Source: Oscillibacter sp. MSJ-31 (GTDB lineage Bacteria; Bacillota; Clostridia; Oscillospirales; Oscillospiraceae). Taken from it: a DNA stretch of 53,507 bases. The stretch is taken from positions 1 to 53,507 of the forward strand of contig NZ_JAHLPT010000015.1 in NCBI RefSeq assembly GCF_018918025.1, given 5' to 3'. The position numbers and the translations under genes are program-made. The notes beneath the pieces were generated by a model. The model was not told the DNA's origin and did not search any database. It was given only the letters and a program-made list of their open reading frames with translations. Below, piece by piece: positions 25,336-33,745 of this stretch (its first letter is position 1; every line of letters begins with the position of its first letter).

Positions 25336-26400
25336 ATGAAATGCGATGAAATCTTTGCCGCTCTTGCAATGCTCGAAAAGGAGCGCGGCATTTCCCAGAC
25401 CTTTATGATGGATAAGATCGTGCAGGCACTCACCACCGCCTACAAGCGCGACCACGAGGGCGTGGAGAACGTGATCGTGGATGTGGACGAGGCAAAGCGC
25501 GATCTGAAGATGTATGTGCAGAAGGAGGTTGTCGAAGAGGTCGAGAACCCCGGCACGCAGATGTCCCTCGAGGACGCGAAGAAGCTCTCCGCCAAGTACG
25601 AGGTGGGCAGCATCGTCAATCTTCCGGTCGATAACGTCGAGTTCGGCCGCATCGCCGCCGGCAACGGCAAGCAGGTCATCATCCAGGGTCTGCGCGAGGC
25701 CGAGAGCGGCATGGTCTACGAGGAGTACAACTCCAAGCAGCATGAGATCCTCACCGGCGTCGTCACCCGCATCGACCCGCGCAACGGCAGCGTCGCCCTG
25801 CGCATCGGCACGGGCGCGGAGGCGACCGACGCCATCTTGACCGCCGGCGAGCAGGTCAAGGGCGAAACGCTCGTCGAGGGCCAGCGCATCAAGGTCTATC
25901 TGGTGGACGTGCGCCGCCAGTCCCGCGGCCCGCAGGTCGTCATCTCCCGCACGCATCCGGGCTTGGTCAAGCGCCTCTTTGAGCTGGAGGTCCCCGAAAT
26001 TTATGACGGCACGGTGGAGATCCGCTCCATCGCGCGCGAGGCGGGCAGCCGCACGAAGATGGCGGTGTGGAGTAACGACGCCAACGTCGATCCCATCGGC
26101 GCCTGCGTCGGTCCCCGCGGCCAGCGCGTGAACAACATCGTGGAGGAGCTGCGCGGCGAGAAGATCGACATCATCAAGTACAGCGACGACCCCGCGGAGT
26201 ACATCGCCGCGGCGCTCGCGCCCGCCGACGTGGTCGAGGTCCGCATGGCGGACGACGGCAGCAAGGCCTGCCGCGTCATCGTGCCGGACGACCAGCTCTC
26301 TCTTGCCATCGGCAAGGAGGGTCAGAACGCCCGCCTCGCGGCGCGTCTGGTCGGCTATAAGATCGACATCAAGCCCAAGTCCTACAAGGACGAGGAGTAA
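25336..26400 (+). CDS. nusA: Transcription termination/antitermination factor NusA
   Basis: A 354-residue NusA. ATG 25336 has AAGGAG 10 bases upstream; the frame is open before it, but only over the end of rimP. Order: an RNA-polymerase-binding N-terminal domain (1-125) containing FAALAMLEKERGIS and ALTTAYKRDHEG, an S1 domain (about 132-200), and two KH domains (about 200-345) with GACVGPRGQRVNNIVEELR and LAIGKEGQNARLAARL. It lacks the acidic C-terminal repeats of proteobacterial NusA, which is normal for Firmicutes. It modulates pausing, termination and antitermination and probably acts on the hairpin in its own leader. Confidence 0.96.
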   Translation: MKCDEIFAALAMLEKERGISQTFMMDKIVQALTTAYKRDHEGVENVIVDVDEAKRDLKMYVQKEVVEEVENPGTQMSLEDAKKLSAKYEVGSIVNLPVDNVEFGRIAAGNGKQVIIQGLREAESGMVYEEYNSKQHEILTGVVTRIDPRNGSVALRIGTGAEATDAILTAGEQVKGETLVEGQRIKVYLVDVRRQSRGPQVVISRTHPGLVKRLFELEVPEIYDGTVEIRSIAREAGSRTKMAVWSNDANVDPIGACVGPRGQRVNNIVEELRGEKIDIIKYSDDPAEYIAAALAPADVVEVRMADDGSKACRVIVPDDQLSLAIGKEGQNARLAARLVGYKIDIKPKSYKDEE

Positions 26401-26420
26401 TTCGGAGGGGAGGCAGTCCC

Positions 26421-26693
26421 GTGCAGAAAGTGAAAAAGCTCCCGCAGCGCCAATGTGTGGGCTGCCGCGAGAGGAAGGAGAAGCGTGAGCTGATCCGCGT
26501 GGTCCGCTCGCCCGAGGGCGGGATCTCGCTGGACTTCAAGGGCAAAAAGCCGGGGCGCGGCGCGTACCTCTGCCCCGACCTCGAGTGCCTGAAGCGGGCG
26601 AGAAAGTCCCGCGCGCTGGAGCGGGCGCTGGAGACCGCCATCACGCCGGAGCTTTACGACGAGCTGGAAAGGGAGATGGTGAGCGGTGGATAA
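26421..26693 (+). CDS. rnpM: YlxR/RnpM RNA-binding protein
   Basis: A 90-residue protein of the YlxR family. The signature RQCVGCRERKEKRELIRVVR and the GRGAYLCPDLECLKRARK motif are both present. YlxR (renamed RnpM) binds RNase P RNA in Bacillus and modulates its activity. The GTG start follows GGAGGGGAGG. The last eight bases overlap the next gene, in the conserved nusA-ylxR-ylxQ-infB order. Confidence 0.92.
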   Translation: MQKVKKLPQRQCVGCRERKEKRELIRVVRSPEGGISLDFKGKKPGRGAYLCPDLECLKRARKSRALERALETAITPELYDELEREMVSGG

Positions 26694-27348
26694 GCTTTTG
26701 AATCTCATCGGCCTTGCCCAAAAGGCGGGCCGGCTGGCCGTCGGCGAGGAGCCGACCGGCGCGGCGGCGCGGGCGCGCGACGCGCGGCTCATTCTGGTCG
26801 CCGCCGACGCCGCGGAAAACAGCGTGCGCCGCGTGCGGCACTTTGCCGACGCGGGACAGTGCCTCTGGTGCCGCATCGGAGCGGATAAGGACGCGCTTGG
26901 CCGCGCGGTCGGCCGTTCGAGCTGCGCGATGCTGGCGGTCACGGACATCGGCTTTGCCGAGGCCATCGCCAGGAAGCTCGCCGAGGGCGACGAGCGCTTT
27001 GCCGAAACGGCGGAGAAGCTCGCGGTCAAGGCCCGGCGCGCCGCCGAGCGGCGCAGGGAGGCCGAGGCGCACGAAAAGAACGTCCGCACCGGCAAGAAGC
27101 GTCCGGCGAAGAAAGCGGCGGAGGCAGGCGAAGCGGAGCCGAAGCGGACGGAAAAGCGTCCCGCGCTGCGGACTGCCGCGGGAGCGGGCGGAAAGCGCCC
27201 GACCGGCGCGCAGAGCCGCGGCGACGCGAAGAAGCCAAGCCGCGAGGAGCGTAAGCGCAGCGCCGTCAAGGCGGCGGCAAGAGCGCGCTACGCGGATTCC
27301 CGTCCGGTCAAGCGCGGCAAGGGCAGCTTGAAAAAAGAGAAGCAGTAA
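26686..27348 (+). CDS. ylxQ: YlxQ-like L7Ae-family protein with long basic tail
   Basis: Residues 1-105 are an L7Ae/L30e-type kink-turn RNA-binding domain: LNLIGLAQKAGRLAVGEE, a strand of the type ARLILVAADAAENSVRR and SCAMLAVTDIGFAEAIARKL. YlxQ proteins are normally about 100 residues. Here an extra 115 residues follow, made almost only of Ala, Lys, Arg, Glu and Gly, probably disordered and strongly basic (ending KRGKGSLKKEKQ). The tail likely adds non-specific RNA or ribosome binding. It starts at a GTG inside the end of rnpM. The frame is intact up to a clean stop before infB, so the tail is not a read-through artefact. Confidence 0.88.
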   Translation: MDKLLNLIGLAQKAGRLAVGEEPTGAAARARDARLILVAADAAENSVRRVRHFADAGQCLWCRIGADKDALGRAVGRSSCAMLAVTDIGFAEAIARKLAEGDERFAETAEKLAVKARRAAERRREAEAHEKNVRTGKKRPAKKAAEAGEAEPKRTEKRPALRTAAGAGGKRPTGAQSRGDAKKPSREERKRSAVKAAARARYADSRPVKRGKGSLKKEKQ

Positions 27349-27378
27349 TTCGGTCCCATCACATTTGGAGGTGTTATA

Positions 27379-29793
27379 TTGGCTATTACGGAGAATAAGA
27401 ACAAGGTAAGCAGTCTGGCAAAGGACTTCGGTATGCAGTCGAAGGATATCATTGCCATCTTGAAGGACTACACGGAGGCCCCCAAGGGTCACTCCCAAGT
27501 GCTGAGCGACCGTGAGCTGTCGATCGTATTCGACTATCTGACGCTGCACCATCAGGTGAAGATCGAGACGATCTTTGCCGAGACCTACACGGAAAAGAAG
27601 GAGGAGCCGAAGGCGGCTCCCGCTCCGGCTGCGAGCGCACCCAAGGCCGCGCCCGCTCCGGCGGCGAACGCACAGCCGGACGCCGCGAAGACGGCGGCTC
27701 CGCAGACAGCCGCGCCCAAGGCGGCTCCCGCCGCGGGGCAGACCGCGCCGGGCAAGTCCACCGCCACGCAGCAGCCGACCACCCGCGTGCCGGAAAAGAA
27801 GATCGTGGATACCCGCAAGTCCACCAACGTCAACCTCGACAAGTATGATGAGAAGCTGCAGGACATGGCCGAGCGCAGCAGCGCCGGCGGCGGACGCCGC
27901 GACAATCTGAGCGCCGGCAAGGAGAAGTTCCGCAGCGCCGCGAACAAGAAAAACGGCAGGGGCGCGCCGACCTTCTCCAACAAGCGCCGTCAGGAGGAGG
28001 CCGAGAAGATGCGCCGCCTCCAGCTCGAGATCGCCAAGAAGACCCCGCTGACCGTCAAGATCCCCGACGAGATCTCCGTCGGCGAGCTGGCGAGCCGCAT
28101 GAAGAAGACCGGCGCGGAGGTCGTCAAGTGCCTGATGAAGAACGGCGTCATGGCGTCGCTTTCCCAGATGATCGACTTCGATACCGCGTCCTTTGTCGCC
28201 GAGGAGCTCGGCTGCAAGGTCGAGAAGGAGGTCGTCGTCACCATTGAGGAGAAGCTCATCGACGACCATGAGGATACCGCCGACGAGCTCAAGCCCCGCG
28301 CCCCCGTCGTGGTCGTCATGGGCCACGTCGACCACGGCAAGACGAGCCTGCTCGACTATATCCGCAACGCGCACGTCGCCTCCGGCGAGGCCGGCGGCAT
28401 CACGCAGCACATCGGCGCCTATCAGGTGCAGATCAAGGGCAAGCCCATCACCTTCCTCGATACCCCGGGCCATGAGGCGTTCACCTCCATGCGTGCCCGC
28501 GGCGCGATGATCACGGATATTGCCATCCTCGTCGTCGCCGCCGAGGACGGCATCAAGCCGCAGACGGTCGAATCCATCAACCACGCCAAGGCCGCCGGCA
28601 TCCCCATCATCGTGGCGATCAACAAGATGGATAAGCCGGACGCGAACCCCGAGCGCATCAAGGAGCAGCTCACGAAGTACGACCTGCTGGCTGAGGACTG
28701 GGGCGGCGACACCATCGTCTGCCCGATCTCCGCCAAGACCGGTATGGGCGTGGATAACCTGCTCGAGATGGTCGCGCTGACCGCCGAGGTCGGCGAGCTC
28801 AAGGCCAACCCGAACCGCGCCGCCAGCGGCGCCGTCATCGAGGCGCGCCTTGACAAGGGCCGCGGCCCCATCGCGACGCTCCTCGTGCAGAACGGTACGC
28901 TCCATCAGGGCGATATCATCATCGCGGGCACGGCGGTCGGCCGTGTGCGTATGATGACCAACGATAAGGGCCAGAAGCTCACGAGCGCGGGTCCGTCCGT
29001 TCCCGTGGAGATCACGGGCCTCGGCGAGGTGCCGGGCGCGGGCGCGAACTTCAACGCCGTCGCCGACGAGCGCCTGGCGCGCGAGCTGGTCGAGCAGCGC
29101 AAGGCAGAGGAAAAGGCCAAGGCGAACGAGCCCATCTCCAAGGTCTCGCTGGAGGATCTGTTCAGCCAGATCCAGGCGGGCGAGATGAAGAACCTGAACA
29201 TCATCGTCAAGGCGGACGTGCAGGGCAGCGTCGAGGCGGTCAAGGCCTCGCTGGAGAAGATCTCCAACGACGAGGTCCGCGTGCGCGTCATCCACGGCGC
29301 GGTCGGCGCGATCAACGAGAGCGACGTCATGCTCGCTTCCACCTCGAACGCCATCATCGTCGGCTTCAACGTCCGTCCCGACGCGGCGGCCCGCGACAGC
29401 GCGGCCCGCGCCCACGTCGATATGCGGATGTACCGCGTCATTTACGACGCCATCAACGAGATCGAGGCGGCCATGAAGGGTATGCTCGCACCCAAATTCC
29501 GCGAGAACGTCATCGGCCACGCCGAGATCCGCCAGACCTTCAAGGTGTCCAACGTCGGCACCGTCGCCGGCTGCTATGTCACCGACGGCAAGATCCAGCG
29601 CTCCTGCGAGGCGCGCATCGTGCGCGACGGCATCGTCATCCACGAGGGCCATCTCGCCTCCCTCCAGCGCTTCAAGGACGCCGTCAAGGAGGTCGCCTCC
29701 GGCTACGAGTGCGGCCTGAACTTTGAGAAGTTCAACGACATCAAGGAGGGCGACGTGGTCGAGGCCTACGTCATGGAGCAAATCGAACAGTAA
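27379..29793 (+). CDS. infB: Translation initiation factor IF-2
   Basis: An 804-residue IF-2 that recruits fMet-tRNA to the 30S subunit. It starts at TTG with GGAGG eight bases upstream. The N-terminal IF2N domain (1-55, [18 protein letters not shown]) is followed by an Ala/Pro-rich linker to about 150, a second IF2N-like domain (about 215-280), and the GTPase domain with GHVDHGKTS (G1), DTPGHEAF (G3) and NKMD (G4). Domain II, domain III and the C2 fMet-tRNA binding domain end the protein. All GTPase motifs are intact. It sits in the standard operon order, but a 200-base structured gap separates it from rbfA. Confidence 0.97.
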   Translation: MAITENKNKVSSLAKDFGMQSKDIIAILKDYTEAPKGHSQVLSDRELSIVFDYLTLHHQVKIETIFAETYTEKKEEPKAAPAPAASAPKAAPAPAANAQPDAAKTAAPQTAAPKAAPAAGQTAPGKSTATQQPTTRVPEKKIVDTRKSTNVNLDKYDEKLQDMAERSSAGGGRRDNLSAGKEKFRSAANKKNGRGAPTFSNKRRQEEAEKMRRLQLEIAKKTPLTVKIPDEISVGELASRMKKTGAEVVKCLMKNGVMASLSQMIDFDTASFVAEELGCKVEKEVVVTIEEKLIDDHEDTADELKPRAPVVVVMGHVDHGKTSLLDYIRNAHVASGEAGGITQHIGAYQVQIKGKPITFLDTPGHEAFTSMRARGAMITDIAILVVAAEDGIKPQTVESINHAKAAGIPIIVAINKMDKPDANPERIKEQLTKYDLLAEDWGGDTIVCPISAKTGMGVDNLLEMVALTAEVGELKANPNRAASGAVIEARLDKGRGPIATLLVQNGTLHQGDIIIAGTAVGRVRMMTNDKGQKLTSAGPSVPVEITGLGEVPGAGANFNAVADERLARELVEQRKAEEKAKANEPISKVSLEDLFSQIQAGEMKNLNIIVKADVQGSVEAVKASLEKISNDEVRVRVIHGAVGAINESDVMLASTSNAIIVGFNVRPDAAARDSAARAHVDMRMYRVIYDAINEIEAAMKGMLAPKFRENVIGHAEIRQTFKVSNVGTVAGCYVTDGKIQRSCEARIVRDGIVIHEGHLASLQRFKDAVKEVASGYECGLNFEKFNDIKEGDVVEAYVMEQIEQ

Positions 29794-29800
29794 GATGTTT

Positions 29801-29943
29801 TCAAAAATACGCATCGCGTATTTTTGAGCAGGATGCAGGGTGCTGCGGCGCACGCGCTGTGCTCGCACACCTGCACCCTGAGCGGTATTTTTTCAACGAT
29901 CACAATTTTTGCGCCGTGCGCGGCGCAATTCTGCGAAGCCTTA
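29801..29943 (+). repeat. Multi-hairpin intergenic element, copy A
   Basis: Three hairpins in a row: 29801-29827 (TCAAAAATACG and its complement), 29836-29880 (CAGGGTGC and its complement around a GC-rich apex) and 29909-29928 (TTGCGCCG-TGCG-CGGCGCAA), closed by TTCTGCGAAGCCTTA. The order of parts, the TGCG loop and the closing motif recur at 36195-36377, so this looks like a member of an interspersed repeat family inserted between infB and rbfA. The first hairpin may terminate part of the transcripts. Confidence 0.6.
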
Positions 29944-29974
29944 GGTGAGGGCGGGCGGTCGCCCGTCCTCACCT
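29943..29974 (+). terminator. Hairpin just before rbfA, possible attenuator
   Basis: AGGTGAGGGCGGGCG (29943-29957) pairs with 29960-29974 apart from one G-T wobble, followed by TTTCTC and then directly by the AAAGGAGG of rbfA. Confidence 0.55.
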
Positions 29975-29995
29975 TTCTCAAAGGAGGTCATTTTT

Positions 29996-30391
29996 ATGGC
30001 AAGCAATCGCATCGGGCGCATCAACGAGGAGATCCAGCGCGAGCTGAGCTCTCTGTTCCGCACCCTCAAGGACCCGCGCGTGCAGGGCGGCATGGTCACC
30101 ATCACGCACGTTGACACCACCACCGACCTGCGCTACTGCCGTGTGTTCGTGAGCGTGCTGGATAAAACGCAGGAGAAGGACGTGATCCGCGGCCTGAAGT
30201 CCGCGGCGGGCTATCTGCGCCGCGAGCTGGGCATGGCGATGAGCCTGCGCTACACGCCGGAGCTGCAATTTACGGCGGACGATTCCATCGAGTACGGCGC
30301 GCACATTCTGGAAATGCTGCGCGACCCGACGAAGGTCAAGCCCGCGAACCCCGCAAACGAGCATATTGTACTGGACGGTGAGGAAGAATGA
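29996..30391 (+). CDS. rbfA: Ribosome-binding factor A
   Basis: A 131-residue RbfA: one KH-like domain beginning NRIGRINEEIQRELSSLFR, with the VTITHVDTTTDLRYCRVFVS strand pair and the C-terminal LRYTPELQF-DDSIEYGAHI motif. It binds the 30S subunit near the 16S 5' end during late maturation and cold adaptation. ATG 29996 has AAAGGAGG nine bases upstream. Its stop overlaps the next start (ATGA). Confidence 0.95.
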   Translation: MASNRIGRINEEIQRELSSLFRTLKDPRVQGGMVTITHVDTTTDLRYCRVFVSVLDKTQEKDVIRGLKSAAGYLRRELGMAMSLRYTPELQFTADDSIEYGAHILEMLRDPTKVKPANPANEHIVLDGEEE

Positions 30392-31332
30392 CGGTCAAGG
30401 AGGTCGCCGCCTTTCTGCGCGCGCATGACAGCTACCTGATCCTGACCCACCGCCGCCCCGACGGCGACACGCTCGGCTGCGCCGCGGCGCTGTGCGCCAT
30501 GCTGCGGCAAATGGGCAAAACGGCGGCGCTGCTGCCGAACGCCGAGGTCACGAGCCTCTATGCCGATTACGTCGCGCCCTATTGGGCGGCGGAGGACTAC
30601 CGCTATGAAACGGTCGTCTCCGTCGATCTCGCGGCGCTGGGGCTGTTCCCCGACAATGCGGAGCGCTTTAAGAACAGGGTCGATCTTGCCATCGACCACC
30701 ATCCGAGCTATGAGGGCTTCGGAAAGGAAAGCTGCGTCCACCCGGAGTGTGCCGCCTGCGGCGAAATTCTCTATGAATTGGCGGTCGAGCTGGGACAGCT
30801 CACGCCTGCCGTCGCCCTGCCGCTCTATGTCGCGGTCAGTACGGACACAGGCTGCTTCGTCTACTCCAATGTGACGGCGAACACGCACCGCGTAGCCGCC
30901 GCGCTGATGGAGACGGGTATCGACTACCGCGCGGCGAACAAGCGCCACTTCCGCACCAAAACGAAGAAGCGGCTTGCGCTGGAGGCGGAGCTGCTGCGTA
31001 CGATGGAGTTTTACGACGAGGGGCGCGTGGTCGTCGTCACGCTGCCGCTGAGCCTTGCGGAAAGACTCTCGCTCACCGAGGCGGACATGGACGATGTCTC
31101 CGCCCTCGGCGGCGTGGTGGAGGGAACGGACTGCTCCATCACGATGAAGGAGACGAAGGACGGCGCGTGGAAGATCAGCGTGCGCACCGGCGCGCGCGTC
31201 AACGCGACGAAGGCCTGCGCCGCGCTCGGCGGCGGCGGGCACCGCGCGGCCTCGGGCTGCGTGTACCACGGCCCGCTCGCGGAAGCGAAGGCGGCGATCC
31301 TCGCCGCCGTGCAGGCTGCGGCGGAGGAGTAA
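30388..31332 (+). CDS. nrnA: DHH/DHHA1 phosphoesterase (NrnA-like)
   Basis: A 314-residue enzyme with a DHH domain (THRRPDGDTLGCA at about 20-32, a second Asp strand VVSVDLAA and the name-giving AIDHHPS near 109-115) and a C-terminal DHHA1 domain with GGGGHRAASG near 285. NrnA-type enzymes degrade short oligoribonucleotides and dephosphorylate pAp; some relatives cleave pGpG or c-di-AMP products. Its place between rbfA and truB is the standard clostridial one. All metal-binding motifs are present. Translation is coupled to rbfA by the ATGA overlap. Confidence 0.92.
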   Translation: MTVKEVAAFLRAHDSYLILTHRRPDGDTLGCAAALCAMLRQMGKTAALLPNAEVTSLYADYVAPYWAAEDYRYETVVSVDLAALGLFPDNAERFKNRVDLAIDHHPSYEGFGKESCVHPECAACGEILYELAVELGQLTPAVALPLYVAVSTDTGCFVYSNVTANTHRVAAALMETGIDYRAANKRHFRTKTKKRLALEAELLRTMEFYDEGRVVVVTLPLSLAERLSLTEADMDDVSALGGVVEGTDCSITMKETKDGAWKISVRTGARVNATKACAALGGGGHRAASGCVYHGPLAEAKAAILAAVQAAAEE

Positions 31333-31339
31333 AGAGCAG

Positions 31340-31549
31340 TTCCGCCTTGCGGCGAAACGCTTGAACGGCGAAAACGCGCCGAATGCTTGGCGCAAAGGAG
31401 GCGCGATCTATGCCGGATGGCATTCTTATCATCGACAAGCCGACAGGCTGGACGAGCATGGACGTGTGCCTCCCCACGCGGTCAACGACCGCGCGGGGAC
31501 CCCTCTGATTTTTCATCCTCGGCGGAAGTGAATTCCGCCTGCGGCAAGG
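31340..31549 (+). repeat. truB 5'-end tandem repeat, unit 1
   Basis: A 210-bp unit repeated head to tail at 31550-31759 and in part at 31760-31889. Each unit has a GC-rich head, the AAAGGAGG site and first 20 codons of truB, and an 80-base tail that begins right after codon 20. The tail holds the hairpins CCCCACGCGGTC/GACCGCGCGGGG and GGCGGAA/TTCCGCC. Confidence 0.92.
31410..31508 (+). CDS. 32-codon mini reading frame, truncated truB copy 1
   Basis: Starting at ATG 31410 behind the same AAAGGAGG as truB, it encodes the first 20 residues of TruB (MPDGILIIDKPTGWTSMDVC) and then 12 unrelated residues (LPTRSTTARGPL) before TGA. It cannot be a working pseudouridine synthase, since the catalytic Asp is missing. 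It may be translated as a leader peptide or simply be debris. Confidence 0.5.
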   Translation: MPDGILIIDKPTGWTSMDVCLPTRSTTARGPL

Positions 31550-31759
31550 TTCCGCCTTGCGGCGAAACGCTTGAACGGCGCAAACGCGCCGAATGCTTGG
31601 CGCAAAGGAGGCGCAGCCTATGCTGGATGGCATTCTTATCATCGACAAGCCGACAGGCTGGACGAGCATGGATGTGTGCCTCCCCACGCGGTCAACGACC
31701 GCGCGGGGACCCCTCTGATTTTTCATCCTCGGCGGAAGTGAATTCCGCCTGCGGCAAGG
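31550..31759 (+). repeat. truB 5'-end tandem repeat, unit 2
   Basis: The second 210-bp unit. It differs from unit 1 at a few bases, for example AGCCTATGCTGG for GATCTATGCCGG at the start codon and GATGTG for GACGTG. The differences show that the duplication is not an assembly echo of one sequence. Confidence 0.92.
31620..31718 (+). CDS. 32-codon mini reading frame, truncated truB copy 2
   Basis: As at 31410, but the second residue is Leu. It has the same ribosome binding site, the same 20 truB-like codons (one other synonymous change) and the same 12-residue foreign tail and TGA. Conservation of the open frame between the units is notable but rests on two copies only. Confidence 0.5.
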   Translation: MLDGILIIDKPTGWTSMDVCLPTRSTTARGPL

Positions 31760-31889
31760 TTCCGCCTTGCGGCGAAACGCTTGAACGGCGCAAACGCGCC
31801 GAATGCCTGGCGCAAAGGAGGCGCGATCTATGCCGGACGGCATTCTCATCATCGACAAGCCGACAGGCTGGACGAGCATGGACGTGTGC
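31760..31889 (+). repeat. truB 5'-end tandem repeat, partial unit 3 (the real gene)
   Basis: The first 130 bases of the unit, here continuing into the intact truB. Identity with units 1 and 2 stops exactly after the codon for Cys20. Confidence 0.9.
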
Positions 31890-32690
31890 GCCAAGCTGCG
31901 CGGCATCCTGCGCGAAAAGCGCATCGGTCACGCGGGAACGCTCGACCCCATGGCGACCGGCGTCCTGCCCGTGTTTGTGGGCCGCGCGACCAAAGCGGTG
32001 CAGTTTGCCGAAAATGGGCGAAAGGAATACCGCGCCGTTTTGAAGCTCGGCACGGTCACCGACACGCAGGATACGACCGGCGCGGTGCTGGAAGCGCATC
32101 CGGTCACCGTCGGCGCGGACGAGGTGCGCGCGGCACTGGAGCACTTTACCGGCGAGCTTTTGCAGCTCCCGCCGATGTACTCCGCGCTCAAGGTCAACGG
32201 ACAGAAGCTCTACGCCCTTGCGCGGCAGGGCAAGACCGTGGAGCGCAAGGCGCGCGCCATCACCGTTTACGAGCTGGAGCTGCTGGAGCAGTCCGCACCG
32301 GACGAATTTACCCTGCGCGTGGTGTGCTCCAAGGGGACCTACATCCGCACGCTCTGCCACGATCTCGGGCAGGCGCTCGGCTGCGGTGGCTGTATGGCGG
32401 CGCTGCGGCGCACGATGGCGGCGGGTTTCCGCATCGAGGAGGCCGTGACGCTTGAGCGGGCGCAGGAGGAGCGCGAAGCCCTGCTCCTGCCGCTGGACGA
32501 ATATTTCCGTGCCTACCCGCGCTTTACCGTGCAGAATGAGACGCAGGAAAAACGCGCCTACAACGGCAACGCCTTCACCGCGCGCGGCGTCGCGGATGGG
32601 GAATACCGCGTTTACGACCGCGCGGGGAACTTCCTCTCGCTCTCCCGCGCGGAGGGCGGCGAGCTGCACGCCATCAAGAATTTCTTTTGA
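31830..32690 (+). CDS. truB: tRNA pseudouridine-55 synthase
   Basis: A 286-residue TruB that makes pseudouridine 55 in the T-loop of tRNAs. The catalytic segment IGHAGTLDPMATGVLPV is intact (Asp39), as are the KGTYIRTLCHDLG motif near residue 170 and the C-terminal PUA-like domain. ATG 31830 is preceded by AAAGGAGG; an upstream in-frame start would fall inside the repeat head. Its 5' end with ribosome binding site has been copied twice upstream as 210-bp tandem units. Hairpins in these units could weaken transcription from the upstream operon into truB and ribF. Confidence 0.95.
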   Translation: MPDGILIIDKPTGWTSMDVCAKLRGILREKRIGHAGTLDPMATGVLPVFVGRATKAVQFAENGRKEYRAVLKLGTVTDTQDTTGAVLEAHPVTVGADEVRAALEHFTGELLQLPPMYSALKVNGQKLYALARQGKTVERKARAITVYELELLEQSAPDEFTLRVVCSKGTYIRTLCHDLGQALGCGGCMAALRRTMAAGFRIEEAVTLERAQEEREALLLPLDEYFRAYPRFTVQNETQEKRAYNGNAFTARGVADGEYRVYDRAGNFLSLSRAEGGELHAIKNFF

Positions 32691-32702
32691 GGAAAACCGA
32701 CC

Positions 32703-33626
32703 ATGAGTGAAGCAACTGTTATCGCCCTCGGCTTTTTTGACGGGGTGCATCTGGGCCACGGTGCGCTGCTGCGAAAAACGGCGGAGCACGCCCGCGAGCT
32801 GGGCGTCACGCCCGCGGCCTTTACCTTCGACCGCTCGCCGAAGGAGTTTGTCACCGGCGTTCCCGTGCCGCTGCTCACAAGCGCGGCGGAGCGCGCGGAG
32901 ATCATCCGTGAGTATTATGGCATCGGCACAGTGTTTGTCGAGCCGTTCGACCGCGCGATGATGACCATGCCGTGGGAGGACTTCATCACCGAGCTGCTGG
33001 TGAAGAAGTACCGCGCCGTACACCTCGTCGCGGGGCACGATTTCCGTTTCGGCTACAAGAATCAGGGCGATCCGGAGAAGCTGCGCGAAAAATGCCGTGC
33101 GCTCGGCCTTGGCTGCGACATCATTCCCAAGGTGGAGCTGGACGGCGTGACCGTCAGCTCGACCTATATCCGCTCGCTCATCGAAGCGGGCGAGGTGGAG
33201 CGCGCCGCGCGTTTTCTCGGGCATCCGCACCGCATGAGTGGCACGGTCCGCCACGGCGAGGGCATCGGCAGAAAGCGCCTTTTTCCGACGGCAAACCTTG
33301 TGCCCGACGCGCACATCATCGTCCCGAAGCGCGGCGTATACGCCACGCGGGCGCACCTGCCCGACGGCACGCAGCGCGTCGGCGTGACGAACGTCGGCGT
33401 GCGCCCGACGGTCAGCGAGGCAAACCGCGTGACGGTGGAGACCTACCTGGCGGGCTTTGACGGCGACCTCTACGGGCAGGAGCTGCGGCTCGAATTCTGC
33501 GCCTATCTGCGGCCGGAGAAGAAGTTTCCCTCCGCACGGGAGCTGCACGACCGGATCGCCGAAAATATCCGCGAGGCGGCGTCGCTCGTTTCCCTGACAA
33601 CGTATGACGAAAAAACCGATAAATAG
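32703..33626 (+). CDS. ribF: Bifunctional riboflavin kinase/FAD synthetase
   Basis: A 307-residue RibF. The N-terminal nucleotidyltransferase half has ALGFFDGVHLGHG (residues 8-20) and the STYIRSLIEAGEVERA segment near 157. The C-terminal kinase half has GRKRLFPTANL (the PTAN motif) and GVYATRAHL. It turns riboflavin into FMN and FMN into FAD. It lies 12 bases after truB and is the last gene of the operon, closed by a strong terminator. Confidence 0.95.
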   Translation: MSEATVIALGFFDGVHLGHGALLRKTAEHARELGVTPAAFTFDRSPKEFVTGVPVPLLTSAAERAEIIREYYGIGTVFVEPFDRAMMTMPWEDFITELLVKKYRAVHLVAGHDFRFGYKNQGDPEKLREKCRALGLGCDIIPKVELDGVTVSSTYIRSLIEAGEVERAARFLGHPHRMSGTVRHGEGIGRKRLFPTANLVPDAHIIVPKRGVYATRAHLPDGTQRVGVTNVGVRPTVSEANRVTVETYLAGFDGDLYGQELRLEFCAYLRPEKKFPSARELHDRIAENIREAASLVSLTTYDEKTDK

Positions 33627-33635
33627 CATAAGAAA

Positions 33636-33664
33636 AAAGAACGGAGTCTTTCCGTTCTTTTTTG
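33636..33664 (+). terminator. Terminator of the nusA-ribF operon
   Basis: AAAGAACGGA (33636-33645) pairs with TCCGTTCTTT (33651-33660) and the T-run continues. Confidence 0.9.
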
Positions 33665-33745
33665 TTATTTCACGGCGCTTTTCCGACGCGCTTTTTGCCG
33701 CCTCTCCGCTACAATGAGGAAAAACGACCGGGAGGTGGACAAGCC

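Noticed and set aside
26641-29868. A 1,075-codon open frame on the minus strand opposite infB
   Set aside because: A shadow of infB and its neighbours, for the same reasons; the plus-strand genes are unambiguous.
31340-31889. CRISPR-like array
   Set aside because: The repeats are contiguous 210-bp units containing the truB start, without short repeats, spacers or cas genes.
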